Shown here: piece after piece, positions 51,070 to 60,821 of the stretch | How positions within the stretch are numbered: position 1 is the first letter of the stretch | How the letters are laid out: the number at the start of each line of letters is the position of its first letter | Made by a program: the position numbers and the translations under genes | Assembly: GCF_024623455.1 (NCBI RefSeq) | Contig: NZ_JANIPJ010000001.1 | Span: forward strand, 482,727-546,726 | DNA from: Paenibacillus soyae | GTDB lineage: Bacteria > Bacillota > Bacilli > Paenibacillales > Paenibacillaceae | DNA length: 64,000 bases | Direction of reading: 5' to 3' | The notes under the pieces: model-generated | What the model saw: only the letters and a program-made list of their open reading frames with translations | Told to the model about the DNA's origin: nothing | Database searches by the model: none

Positions 51070-51939
51070 ATGTTGCGTAAATTAAACATTCGCTGGGTGC
51101 CGGTTTTGTTTTTGTTGCCTTCTGTAATTTGTTATGTGATGTTTAAGTATTATCCATTAATGAATATGGCCTATATTAGTTTTTTTGACTATAGCATCGT
51201 TAATCCGCCTGGTAAATTCATCGGCTTCGCCAACTATACGGAATTTTTGAAATCAACTACGTTCTGGCAAGCGATTTCGAATACGTTTATATTCTTTGGT
51301 CTATATTTGGTCCTTACATTCTGGATTCCTATTGTTCAAGCTTTGTTCCTGTATGATATTCGTCGGGGCAATGCTTTCTTCCGTTTCATGTATCAATTGC
51401 CAACCATCATGCCTCTTGTAGGCGGGGTGCTGGTCTGGAAATGGATGTATAACCCGGATTTTGGCTTGCTGAACTACTGGCTTGATTTTGTAGGATTAGG
51501 TCCATACCTGTGGCTCAATGACGCCACGATGACGAAGCTTGCAATTGTTCTGCCTGCCGTATTCGCCGGCAACGGAATAGCACTGCTGTTGTATTATTCC
51601 GCACTGAAGTCCATACCAACGGAAATATTGGAGGCGGCGAAGATGGATGGAGCAGGTCCATGGAGAAGGATGTGGACGATGCTTCTGCCCAATATCAAAT
51701 TTATTATTGTCATTCAATTTGTGGCTTTCATGTCAAGCGTCCTGCTTGCTTATGACCATATTTACATTATGACGCAAGGCGGACCAGCAGGCAGCACAAC
51801 GGTCGTGTCCATGCTTGTTGTCAATTCAGCCTTCCAGCAATCTCGATTCGGCATATCCGGTGCGGTATCCGTATTTATGTTTATCGTCATTGCGTTACTG
51901 ACCATCATTCAGAATAAAATTTCCGCAGAAAAGGATTGA
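51070..51939 (+). CDS. ABC sugar permease (MalF/UgpA-type)
   Basis: A 289-residue permease with six predicted helices and the EAA loop EAAKMDGAGPWRRMWTMLLP. Partner of the MalG-type permease that follows after 4 nt, and of the binding protein upstream. No ATPase is encoded nearby. GGGTGAGGGAG precedes ATG 51070. Confidence 0.88.
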   Translation: MLRKLNIRWVPVLFLLPSVICYVMFKYYPLMNMAYISFFDYSIVNPPGKFIGFANYTEFLKSTTFWQAISNTFIFFGLYLVLTFWIPIVQALFLYDIRRGNAFFRFMYQLPTIMPLVGGVLVWKWMYNPDFGLLNYWLDFVGLGPYLWLNDATMTKLAIVLPAVFAGNGIALLLYYSALKSIPTEILEAAKMDGAGPWRRMWTMLLPNIKFIIVIQFVAFMSSVLLAYDHIYIMTQGGPAGSTTVVSMLVVNSAFQQSRFGISGAVSVFMFIVIALLTIIQNKISAEKD

Positions 51940-51943
51940 TCAT

Positions 51944-53257
51944 ATGGAACGCACTCGCATAAGGGAAAAAGGGGGAAGATCGCTAAAGATTACGGCCTAT
52001 GTGGTGACAATATCGTTCGTAATCTTTGCGTTAATCCCTATTCTGTGGATGTTCGCCTCCTCGCTCAAGACGGAGAAGGATATTAACTCCTATCCGCCCA
52101 AGTGGCTGCCGACGATTCCCCAATCCATTCAAGTGACAATTGATTACACAGGAATGGATGAGACTGATCCGGCATTCTACGAGAAGGACGCCATGAGAGC
52201 GATGTGGTATCCGTGGATGAAAAATATCCGCGAGAGCATTGGCGATGTGACCATCACAGGAGTGAAGGACGGTCGTAAGCTCTATACAGCAGAGACCGTC
52301 TCCTCTATGTTCTTTGTCGGACAGCCTAAGGTTGTGCCAACCACGATCTTCAATGACAAGATGATGGATAAGAAGCTGCCTATCATCCAGGAGAACAAGC
52401 TGTCCAAGTTCGAATGGGAGGGTGACAGCGGCAAGAGTATAGCCGTAACGCCGTCTATTGCGGAGTCCGATCTGTCCAGCCGCTTCTCTGCCTTCTATCA
52501 ATCCAATGAATTAATAAAGGGTCAAGTTGTTGCCATTAGCGAACAATCCAACTGGGTTCGTGTCTTCAGCAGCTATATGGCGCTCAACAAAATCGCGGAG
52601 GATACGGCCGGGGCGCTGGGCTTCGCCCAATATTTCTTGAACAGTGCTATTATTACAGTGGCGAGCGTCCTTGTGCAGATGGTGCTTGGCGGACTTGCGG
52701 GATATACGCTGGCGCATCTCATCGAGAGTAAGAAATGGAAGTTTTTCTGGATCATGTTTTTCCTGGCTACAATCATGATTCCTGATATTTCTTTATTGCT
52801 GCCGATGTATCTGCTCATGAAGGACTTAGGTCTCGTTAATTCCTTACTCGCCGTAATTTTGCCGCATACCGCCTGGGGGATTATCATCTTCCTATTCAAG
52901 GGCTTCTTCGACCAAGTGTCCAAGGAGCTGCTGCAGGCGGCCAGGGTTGATGGCGCTACCGAGCTTAGAACGTTCCTGCAGATCGTGACGCCGCTCTCTA
53001 TTCCAATCTTTACTACTGTCGGTGTCATGACCTTCATTCCGGTATGGAATGAGTTTCTATGGCCGCTTGTCGTCAACAGCTCGCCGAAATATTGGACGTT
53101 TACCGTTGCGCTCAATGACCTGCAGAATCAGCCAAGCGTGCTGCAGAATATGCTGATGGCCAGCGCATTTGTATCCATGATCCCGCTGTTGCTGATCTTC
53201 CTCTTCTCACAGAAGTATATCGAGAAGGGTGTGGCATTCTCAGGTGTGAAGGGTTAA
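51944..53257 (+). CDS. ABC sugar permease (MalG-type) with large extracellular insertion
   Basis: A 437-residue permease, about 150 residues longer than usual. TM1 (about 14-36) is followed by an inserted domain of roughly residues 55-205, which lies outside the membrane and looks folded (mixed alpha/beta, no helices hydrophobic enough to cross). The remaining five helices and the EAA loop QAARVDGATELRTFLQIVTP are normal. The insert might dock the binding protein or help select large oligosaccharides. Same operon as the preceding permease. Confidence 0.87.
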   Translation: MERTRIREKGGRSLKITAYVVTISFVIFALIPILWMFASSLKTEKDINSYPPKWLPTIPQSIQVTIDYTGMDETDPAFYEKDAMRAMWYPWMKNIRESIGDVTITGVKDGRKLYTAETVSSMFFVGQPKVVPTTIFNDKMMDKKLPIIQENKLSKFEWEGDSGKSIAVTPSIAESDLSSRFSAFYQSNELIKGQVVAISEQSNWVRVFSSYMALNKIAEDTAGALGFAQYFLNSAIITVASVLVQMVLGGLAGYTLAHLIESKKWKFFWIMFFLATIMIPDISLLLPMYLLMKDLGLVNSLLAVILPHTAWGIIIFLFKGFFDQVSKELLQAARVDGATELRTFLQIVTPLSIPIFTTVGVMTFIPVWNEFLWPLVVNSSPKYWTFTVALNDLQNQPSVLQNMLMASAFVSMIPLLLIFLFSQKYIEKGVAFSGVKG

Positions 53258-53289
53258 GCAGCTTCAGAACAAGGAGGCGAATTGCCGAT

Positions 53290-54066
53290 ATGATTGGGAA
53301 GGTTGCGATTGTGACGGGCGCAGCAGGAGGTATTGGCAGAGGCATCGTCGAAGTGCTGCTTCGCGAGGGCTGCCGCGTCGCTATGCTGGACTGGAATGAA
53401 GAGGCAGGCCATGCAGCCATGCGAGAGCTGACTGCGGCCGGGGGAGAAGCGGTTTTCATATGTACGGATGTAGCCAAGGAAGAGGATCTGCAGGAGGCAG
53501 TGAATCAGACCGTCTCCCGATTCGGAGATATTCATATTCTGGTCAATAATGTAGGGACACATTACTACAGGCCGGTGGAGCAGATTCCTTCAGATGAATT
53601 TGACCGGGTGCTGCGAACGGATCTGAAGGGGCAGCTCCTGCTTATTCAACAAGTGTTGCCGCATTTGAAAAGGAACCAATCCGGCTCGATAATTAACATC
53701 GCCTCCGTACATGCACAGGTTACACTTCCGGGCTTCAGTTCCTATGCAGCGATCAAGGGCGGAGTTACGGCGATGTCGAGAAGTCTTGCGCTGGAGCTGG
53801 CGCCCTTCGGCATCCGGATCAACTGTGTGCTGCCTGGTTTAACGCGGAACATAGGCATGGACCGCTACCTGAGCAGCATTGCCGCTGATGAACGCAAGAC
53901 GAGAGAAGCCGAGCTGACCCGCAATATCCCATTGGGGAGAATGGCGGAGCCTGTCGAGATCGGCGAGCTGATCGCTTTTCTTGCAAGCGACAAGGCAGCC
54001 TATATGACGGGCTCCTCGCTGGTGATCGACGGCGGGGTGTCAGTCCGGCTGCATAATGATTATTAA
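53290..54066 (+). CDS. SDR oxidoreductase of the agar-type operon
   Basis: A 258-residue short-chain dehydrogenase: VTGAAGGIGRG, LVNNVG (instead of NNAG), catalytic S in IASVH and Y/K in YAAIK, and IDGGVSV near the C terminus. Last gene of the transport operon. It may act on an agar-derived uronate or sugar acid such as an oxidised galactose or anhydrogalactose derivative; nothing in the sequence fixes the substrate. Only moderately similar to the SDR at 30480. Confidence 0.82.
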   Translation: MIGKVAIVTGAAGGIGRGIVEVLLREGCRVAMLDWNEEAGHAAMRELTAAGGEAVFICTDVAKEEDLQEAVNQTVSRFGDIHILVNNVGTHYYRPVEQIPSDEFDRVLRTDLKGQLLLIQQVLPHLKRNQSGSIINIASVHAQVTLPGFSSYAAIKGGVTAMSRSLALELAPFGIRINCVLPGLTRNIGMDRYLSSIAADERKTREAELTRNIPLGRMAEPVEIGELIAFLASDKAAYMTGSSLVIDGGVSVRLHNDY

Positions 54067-54072
54067 TACGGT

Positions 54073-54110
54073 AAGGTGCCTAGCGACTGTGCTGAGGCAC
54101 CTTATTTTCA
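54073..54110. terminator. Terminator after SDR gene
   Basis: AAGGTGCCT pairs with AGGCACCTT (9 bp), followed by ATTTTC. It ends the 49609-54066 operon. Confidence 0.8.
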
Positions 54111-54157
54111 TTCACAACACTGCTATCTAATGATTATACGATCTATATGATACACGG

Positions 54158-56404
54158 CTATCGGTTTTTCTGACCCCCCATTTTCCGGTATTCCCCCGGT
54201 GTCATTCCTTCCTTTTTCTTGAATCGATCAATGAAATACGAGACATTAATATATCCGGCGCCGGTAATAATATCCTTCACAGACATGTCTGTCTGCAGAA
54301 GCTCTTTTTTGACGTGCTCGATGCGCAGGTCAAACACATAATCGGTAAAGGTAGTTCCGATCATATCTTTGATCGAGCGGCTAATAAACGATGGAGATAA
54401 TGACAGCTCCTCTGCCATTTGGCTCAGGTTAAATTCATATAACAAATGATGGTCATGAATATAGGTCATGATTCGTTGGCCGAGTGCGGTTATTTCCTGG
54501 TCCTTGCGTTCCTTGGCATGCTGGCACAACGTGACCACACATTGGCTCAAATCCTGTTTGAACTGATCCATGGACTGCTGATTGACGAGCTGCCTGAACG
54601 TTTCTGTATGATGAGGCATGGCTTGCACATGAACCAGCTTGAATATGGAGTTGACCAGATCCGAAGTCATACACTTGGTCATCAGAAGCGACTTATGTTC
54701 ATTGATCTCTTGAAGAATCTGTTCAAGAGATTCCAGAGCCAACTGCTCGTCGCCTTGTTTAATAGACTGGAGCAAAGTGAGCTTAATGTCGGCTGAGTAC
54801 CAGCGAGTAGAATCCTGCTCACTCCAATTGACCACATCGAGATAGTTAATCATGCTGCCAGAAGGGAATTTCAGCTCATATTCCTTGGCTGCTAATGATT
54901 CGATATATGATCTGTGGATATCGAGATAGGTGGCGTAGGTTCTGCCTATACTAATAGTCGGTTTTGTTCCGGTCCGTTCAGAGATCACCTTCTGCAGCTC
55001 TTTGACAACATGGTCAACGTGACTTGACGGCTCATGAGATTGGTTAAACAGCCCTACGATACAAGCGAATGTCCCGCGACGATAAAATTCGATCGGATAT
55101 ACGGCTATATTCTCATTGGAGAAAGCAGCCAAGCTGTTCGATAACTCATGCGTTAAGGCGGTATTCGCTTCTTCAGCGCTAAAGCTGAATATGAAGTGCG
55201 CAGTGCCTCGAAGCACGACTTGGTGTTCCTTCATGAAGGTGTATACATCGGACTCTGAGATAAAGTAACCGCTAATGAGCTTGACCAGGAATTGATCCTG
55301 AATCAATTGCTTCTGATTTTCCATCTGATAGAGAAGAGATTGTTGACTTTGGGACATGCTCTCGAAGGAATGAGCAATATAATCAAATTCTTTGTTCATG
55401 TTAGGACGGGCTGCCTCAAGCTCCAACTGAATTCTGGAGATTATTTGCTGAACAGGCTTGTAAAATCGCTTGGATAACAAAATAGCAACCGCTACCCCGA
55501 TCAATACTAACGATACCAATACGTATACAATTAAATTTGTTAGCTTAAGCACTCGTTGATAGAACTGATCAGTCGGAATCAGAGTCATATAGGTCCATCC
55601 GGTTGCCTCCGATTTAACCCAGGATACGGACATGGAATCGGATTCGATAATCATAGCGGACTGCTTGCTCATCGATGCTTGATCTTGAAGATGATGGATA
55701 AAGTCTTCAGGAAGTGTCAGCTCATTTGTCTTAGCTGTAAGAAGATTACGATTCTGATCGAATACGAATACGGCACCCCTGAAGTCTCCTAAGATCGGTG
55801 CCATTAATTTGTATAATCGCTGGCTATCGAACAGATAAAGCACGATGCCATGCGGGTTGAGTGATCGAACAGGGAAAGGAATGCCGATCGTCATAATCTC
55901 TTTGGAAGTATGATTGGTAAGTATAGGCTCTGATGGCCGCACAAAAGGCTGCTTATGTTCATTAAGATCACTAATCCAGTGCTCGGACACCTCCGTCTTG
56001 CTCCTATAATAGTCCTTGATTAGTGAGGCTGTGCTGTATAAGGCGTTTGAAGAATAAAAATTACCGCTGTCAAATTGATGATAAAAGATTTCCTCGAAGT
56101 AGGAGGAGCTTGCTTTGTACTTCTGGATTTCCTTGATGACCTCTATAGAGGCGTAGGTATCGTTAAGATGATAGCTGGACAGATCAGGATTCAACGACAT
56201 CAGTACGGTCGTTTCCGTTAAATCCAGGAACTGCTGGTCCATCAGGTCTACAGCCTGGTGCAGCCGAGCCAGATTCGTTTCTTCGATTTCTGTTCGGAGA
56301 GCGCTTACAGCACCTGCATATATAAAAACACCCAAAATGGCTACAGGTATACTGAACATAATAATGAAGGCGAGCAGGTATTTGGTATACAAGTTCCACC
56401 TCAT
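54158..56404 (-). CDS. Membrane-bound AraC-type regulator (YesS-like)
   Basis: A 748-residue one-component sensor: TM1 (about 8-30), an extracellular sensor of about 260 residues, TM2 (about 293-315), a HAMP-like and coiled segment, a middle regulatory region, and two C-terminal HTH motifs (about 645-745; LSLSPSFISRSIKDMIG and INVSYFIDRFKKKEGMTPGEYR). No receiver or kinase domain, so it senses and binds DNA in one chain. It is divergent from the permease/GH3/GH78 operon, which it probably activates. ATG 56404 with GGGAG upstream on the minus strand. Confidence 0.88.
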   Translation of the reverse strand: MRWNLYTKYLLAFIIMFSIPVAILGVFIYAGAVSALRTEIEETNLARLHQAVDLMDQQFLDLTETTVLMSLNPDLSSYHLNDTYASIEVIKEIQKYKASSSYFEEIFYHQFDSGNFYSSNALYSTASLIKDYYRSKTEVSEHWISDLNEHKQPFVRPSEPILTNHTSKEIMTIGIPFPVRSLNPHGIVLYLFDSQRLYKLMAPILGDFRGAVFVFDQNRNLLTAKTNELTLPEDFIHHLQDQASMSKQSAMIIESDSMSVSWVKSEATGWTYMTLIPTDQFYQRVLKLTNLIVYVLVSLVLIGVAVAILLSKRFYKPVQQIISRIQLELEAARPNMNKEFDYIAHSFESMSQSQQSLLYQMENQKQLIQDQFLVKLISGYFISESDVYTFMKEHQVVLRGTAHFIFSFSAEEANTALTHELSNSLAAFSNENIAVYPIEFYRRGTFACIVGLFNQSHEPSSHVDHVVKELQKVISERTGTKPTISIGRTYATYLDIHRSYIESLAAKEYELKFPSGSMINYLDVVNWSEQDSTRWYSADIKLTLLQSIKQGDEQLALESLEQILQEINEHKSLLMTKCMTSDLVNSIFKLVHVQAMPHHTETFRQLVNQQSMDQFKQDLSQCVVTLCQHAKERKDQEITALGQRIMTYIHDHHLLYEFNLSQMAEELSLSPSFISRSIKDMIGTTFTDYVFDLRIEHVKKELLQTDMSVKDIITGAGYINVSYFIDRFKKKEGMTPGEYRKMGGQKNR

Positions 56405-56637
56405 GAGGGCACTCCCTTTCTCGGCTTGTTAAGTGTATCTCTTATTGTATCTGTATATGGAGCGACAATAAAGAGTGAAAAGGGCGAATAACGAAATCGA
56501 ATATGCCGAATGAAGCGGATATTCAACGGGATATATTCGAGTATGAAGGAAAATGCAGATATTTACGGCATGATCCTTGGGGTGCTACAGTCAGAGCAAG
56601 TTACGTAACGACAATAAACAAGAGGTGGTCCATTGCT

Positions 56638-57552
56638 ATGAACATGTACTTGCAGACCTGGAAAAAACAAATCAAACGAAACTGGCACCTGTATTTGTTT
56701 ATTTTACCGACACTGTCTTATTTTATAATCTTCAACTATTTACCCATGTACGGGCTGCAAATCGCATTCAAAAACTTTTATCCCTCTCAGGGCATATTTG
56801 GCAGTGAGTGGATTGGCTTTGAGCATTTTGAGCGGTTTTTCAATTCCCCTTCCTTTTGGACGATTATTCAGAATACGATAACCATCAGTCTGTATGAGCT
56901 TGCCTTGTTCCCTCTTCCCATTCTGTTCGCGTTAGCGATTAACGAGCTGCGGAATGGAATGTTTAAGAAGAGTGTGCAGATCATCACTTATGCACCTCAC
57001 TTCATATCTGTAGTTGTCGTTGCGGGAATTATTGTTTCTTTGGTTCATCCAACAACAGGAATAATCAATAAGGGCATTGTCCTGCTGGGGGGAGAGCCTA
57101 TTAGCTTCATGACTGAGCCTGCATGGTTCAAGTCCATCTATGTATGGTCAGGGACCTGGCAGCAATTAGGCTGGAATTCGATCATTTATATAGCGGCGCT
57201 CAGCGCAATTAATCCGGAACTGCATGAGGCAGCTACTATAGATGGCGCGACTCGCGTGCAACGAATATGGAATATTAACTTGCCGGGAATTATGCCTACA
57301 GTTATTATTCTGCTCATTCTAAGTATTGGCAGCTTTATGTCTATCGGATTTGAGAAGGTCTATCTACTGCAGAATCAGCTGAATATGGATTCATCGGAGG
57401 TCATTCAAACATATGTATACCGGAGCGGCTTGCTCCAGGCACAGTACAGCTTCTCGGCAGCAGTAGGCCTATTCAATTCCGTCATTAATTTACTGCTCTT
57501 AGTCACAATAAATTCAATTGCACGCAAAGTAAGTCAAACAAGCTTGTGGTAA
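56638..57552 (+). CDS. ABC sugar permease (LplB-type), third importer
   Basis: A 304-residue permease with the LplB start (KRNWHLYLFILPTLSYF) and EAA loop EAATIDGATRVQRIWNINLP. I start it at ATG 56638, 9 nt after AGAGGTGG; a longer frame from 56503 would add 45 residues unlike the family. First gene of the region-4 operon and divergent from the AraC regulator. No binding protein gene lies in the operon, which is unusual for this type. Confidence 0.86.
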   Translation: MNMYLQTWKKQIKRNWHLYLFILPTLSYFIIFNYLPMYGLQIAFKNFYPSQGIFGSEWIGFEHFERFFNSPSFWTIIQNTITISLYELALFPLPILFALAINELRNGMFKKSVQIITYAPHFISVVVVAGIIVSLVHPTTGIINKGIVLLGGEPISFMTEPAWFKSIYVWSGTWQQLGWNSIIYIAALSAINPELHEAATIDGATRVQRIWNINLPGIMPTVIILLILSIGSFMSIGFEKVYLLQNQLNMDSSEVIQTYVYRSGLLQAQYSFSAAVGLFNSVINLLLLVTINSIARKVSQTSLW

Positions 57553-57577
57553 CACACAAAAAAGGGAGTGAGGAAAA

Positions 57578-58468
57578 ATGAAGGCTTCTTTCGGGGACCG
57601 GATATTTGAAGGGATCAATCGTGCTGTCTTGATTCTGATAACGCTGGTTGTACTGTATCCTCTAGTCTATGTAGTCAGTGCTTCGATCAGCGATCCGACG
57701 TATGTCAATACAGGCGAGATGTGGCTGTGGCCGATTGACATCACATTAGATGGTTACCGCAGAGTGCTGGATAATCCAGATATCTGGACAGGTTATCGGA
57801 ATACCATTATTTATACTGTGCTTGGTACAAGTATCAATCTTCTATTAACGATTCCATGTGCTTATGCTTTGGCGCGAAAGGATTTATACGGCCGTAATTT
57901 CATTACTGGCATATTTCTTGTAACCATGTTCTTCAGCGGAGGTCTAATTCCGAGCTATCTTATTATTAAGAATCTGAATCTTCTGGACACTCCATGGGTG
58001 CTTATTGTAGTGGGGGGAGCCAGCGTCTGGAACTTGATTGTGGCAAGAACCTTCTTCCAGAATACGATTCCGCGAGAGCTTGAGGAGGCTGCTGAGGTTG
58101 ACGGCTGCTCCCATATCTCCCTGTTCCTGCGTATTATTATTCCAATATCAGGCCCAATTATTGCGGTAATGGCATTGTTCTATGGCGTTGCTCACTGGAA
58201 CCAATACTTCAATGCGCTGATGTACCTGCAGGATCGATCATTGTTCCCGCTGCAATTATTTCTGAGAGAAATTCTGATCGTTAATGAAATGAGCGCCAAC
58301 ATGATGATGGATGGAGACTCGATGGCTGCTATGGCCGAACAAGCCAAAATTGCTGATATTATCAAATATGCTGTCATTATCATTTCTGCGCTGCCCTTGC
58401 TTATTCTGTATCCGTTTGTCCAGCGTTTCTTTATTAAAGGTATTCTAATCGGCTCATTAAAAGGCTAA
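57578..58468 (+). CDS. ABC sugar permease (YtcP-type), third importer
   Basis: A 296-residue MalG-type permease, partner of the preceding gene (25 nt gap, GGGAGTGAGG site). The EAA loop is EAAEVDGCSHISLFLRIIIP, and the C-terminal IGSLKG resembles the permease at 24818. By its neighbours it would import rhamnose-containing oligosaccharides for the GH3 and GH78 enzymes. Confidence 0.87.
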   Translation: MKASFGDRIFEGINRAVLILITLVVLYPLVYVVSASISDPTYVNTGEMWLWPIDITLDGYRRVLDNPDIWTGYRNTIIYTVLGTSINLLLTIPCAYALARKDLYGRNFITGIFLVTMFFSGGLIPSYLIIKNLNLLDTPWVLIVVGGASVWNLIVARTFFQNTIPRELEEAAEVDGCSHISLFLRIIIPISGPIIAVMALFYGVAHWNQYFNALMYLQDRSLFPLQLFLREILIVNEMSANMMMDGDSMAAMAEQAKIADIIKYAVIIISALPLLILYPFVQRFFIKGILIGSLKG

Positions 58469-58511
58469 TAGAGGTTGTTTCAAAATCATAATCGATATAT
58501 GGAGGAAAGAT

Positions 58512-60821
58512 ATGCATCCTTATAAAAACGCCGCATTACCTGTAGATGTGCGAGTAGACGATTTATTGCATAGAATGACGCTGGCTGAGAAGGTGGTGCA
58601 GACACTTTCGATCGGAAAGGTTGGTCAAAGCTTTGATGTCGAGCTAAATGAAGACGGGAGTCTTGCGGAAGGCTGTATGGAAGAAATTTATACGCATGGC
58701 GCCGGCGCCATTCAGCTTCCCTTCAAGACCGACTCGATTGAAACAAGAATCAAGAAGCTTAACGCGCTTCAGGACTATTTTGTAAACAAAACAAGGCTGG
58801 GAATACCTGTAATGGCTCAAGAGGAATGTCTGCACGGACATCTCGCCAAGGATGCTACAAGCTTTCCCATCCCTATCGCTATGGCGAGCACATGGGATAC
58901 AGAGCTGATTGAACGTGTATACTCCGCAATTGGGAAGGAAGCAAGGGTCAGAGGGGGGCATGAAGCGCATACGCCTGTGCTTGATCTTGCAAGAGATCCT
59001 CGATGGGGGCGAACAGAGGAAACCTACGGCGAAGATACGCACCTTGTTTCGAGAATGGGAGTAGCTGCAGTCAGAGGCTTACAAGGCACCGATGAAACCG
59101 TTGGACCTGAGCATGTCATTGCCGCTCCCAAGCATCTGGCTGGTTATGCGCAGTCTGATGGGGGACGCAACTTTGCTCCAAGCAACATTCCCATTCGCGT
59201 GCTGAGAGATCAGATTCTGCCTCCATTCAAAGCGGTGGTACAAGAAGCTGGAGCGCTCGGTATGATGCCTTCTCATAATGAGATCGATGGGATTCCTTGT
59301 CATGGCAACAGACAGCTGCTTACCGAGATCCTGCGAGATGAATGGGGTTTTAACGGAATTGTTGTATCCGATTACTTCGACGCCTCCAGATTGGATATCT
59401 TGTTCCATGTTGTAGACAATCAGAAGGAAGCCGCAGTAAAAGCGTTAAAGGCAGGTTTGGACATGGACTTGCCTGGCGGAGGGTGTTATACCCAATTATT
59501 GGATGCCATAGCTGAGGACCCTGCGTTGGAGGAAGTGCTGAATGTTACAGTAGCACGCATATTACGAGTCAAGTTTTTGCTGGGGCTATTCGAGAATCCA
59601 TATGCAGATGCAGAGCATGCCAAGCAAGTCATTAATTGTGAGCAGCATAAGAAGCTTGCCAAGGAAGCGGCGGACAAATCGATTACCCTGCTGAAGAATG
59701 AGGGCGGGCTGCTGCCTCTGAACAGGAATGAAATTCGCAAGCTTGCTGTAATTGGACCGAATGCACATCCCATCTGCACCGGCTCATACAGTACAAAGCC
59801 GAATAAAGGTATTAGTATTCTGGATGGGATTATAGCAAAAACAAATGGAGAGCTGGAAGTTGCTTATGCAGTAGGCTGCGAAATTATAAAAGGGAAGGAT
59901 GACAGCGGGGAAACGGAACTGGATCGACGCATGAATAATCCTCAATTAAGTACATGGGATAAAAATGCTGCTTGGATCGAAGAGGCTGTCTCTGTAGCCA
60001 AGGAAAGTGACGTAGCCATCCTCTGTATCGGCGGTAACACTTTAACAAGCAGAGAGGCTATATTCTTCAACGATGATAGAGGAGACAGGTATGATCTAGA
60101 CCTTCCCGGAGTTCAAAATGAACTGGTAAAAAGAATAGTCGAGACCGGGACGCCTACTGTTGTCCTGCTCATCAATGGAGGTCCGTTGACGATTAACTAC
60201 ATCGCGCAGCATGTGCCCGCTATCCTGGAGGGCTGGTATCTTGGGGAAGAAACAGGTCATGCGGTAGCGGATGTATTGTTCGGCGATGTGAATCCAAGCG
60301 GCAAGCTGCCTATTACTTTCCCTCGTTCAGTAGGACAATTGCCTGTGTATTACTCACAAAAACCAACGGGCTTATTCAAAAAATATTTATTTGCCGAGCA
60401 CGATGAGCCGCTGTTCTCTTTCGGTACGGGATTAAGTTATACAACATTCCAATATCGTCATTTGCAATTAAGCTCAAATACGATGCCGATGAATGGTTGC
60501 GTCACTGTAACTGTCGAAGTCAGTAATACGGGTGAGCGCGCAGGGGATGAAATTGTGCAATTGTATATTGCAGACCTGGTGAGCTCCGTCACAAGGCCCG
60601 TTCAAGAATTAAAAGGCTTCATGCGCATTACACTCCAGCCAGGTGAAGCACAAACGGTTGCTTTCCGCATTGAGCCTTCTATGCTGAGCTTTACAGGAGA
60701 GGACTATGAAACGACAGTGGAGCCTGGCGCATTCAAAATAATGGTGGGTTCAAGCTCGAAGCATTATGAATCTATCGTTCTGAATGTGATAGAAGAGGAG
60801 AAAACGAACGATGCACAATAA
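58512..60821 (+). CDS. Glycoside hydrolase family 3
   Basis: A 769-residue cytoplasmic (no signal peptide) exo-glycosidase. Seen: N-terminal TIM-barrel motifs EECLHGHL, DPRWGRTEETYGED, and nucleophile D287 in VVSDYFDAS; a second alpha/beta domain; and a C-terminal Fn3-like domain (VEVSNTGERAGDEIVQLYI). The sequence style is nearest to beta-glucosidase/beta-xylosidase members. Ulvan contains xylose, so beta-xylosidase is attractive but unproven. GGAGG precedes the ATG; the end overlaps the GH78 gene by 11 nt. Confidence 0.87.
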   Translation: MHPYKNAALPVDVRVDDLLHRMTLAEKVVQTLSIGKVGQSFDVELNEDGSLAEGCMEEIYTHGAGAIQLPFKTDSIETRIKKLNALQDYFVNKTRLGIPVMAQEECLHGHLAKDATSFPIPIAMASTWDTELIERVYSAIGKEARVRGGHEAHTPVLDLARDPRWGRTEETYGEDTHLVSRMGVAAVRGLQGTDETVGPEHVIAAPKHLAGYAQSDGGRNFAPSNIPIRVLRDQILPPFKAVVQEAGALGMMPSHNEIDGIPCHGNRQLLTEILRDEWGFNGIVVSDYFDASRLDILFHVVDNQKEAAVKALKAGLDMDLPGGGCYTQLLDAIAEDPALEEVLNVTVARILRVKFLLGLFENPYADAEHAKQVINCEQHKKLAKEAADKSITLLKNEGGLLPLNRNEIRKLAVIGPNAHPICTGSYSTKPNKGISILDGIIAKTNGELEVAYAVGCEIIKGKDDSGETELDRRMNNPQLSTWDKNAAWIEEAVSVAKESDVAILCIGGNTLTSREAIFFNDDRGDRYDLDLPGVQNELVKRIVETGTPTVVLLINGGPLTINYIAQHVPAILEGWYLGEETGHAVADVLFGDVNPSGKLPITFPRSVGQLPVYYSQKPTGLFKKYLFAEHDEPLFSFGTGLSYTTFQYRHLQLSSNTMPMNGCVTVTVEVSNTGERAGDEIVQLYIADLVSSVTRPVQELKGFMRITLQPGEAQTVAFRIEPSMLSFTGEDYETTVEPGAFKIMVGSSSKHYESIVLNVIEEEKTNDAQ

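Noticed and set aside
56427..56469. TGTTAAGTGTATCTCTTA before GACAAT in front of the third permease operon, like the regulon-2 box
   Set aside because: Spacing is 37 rather than 38 and the ATATT core is not kept; the operon has its own AraC regulator.
56503..56637. Upstream extension of the LplB-type permease (45 extra residues)
   Set aside because: The extension is unlike the family N terminus, and a good ribosome site precedes ATG 56638.
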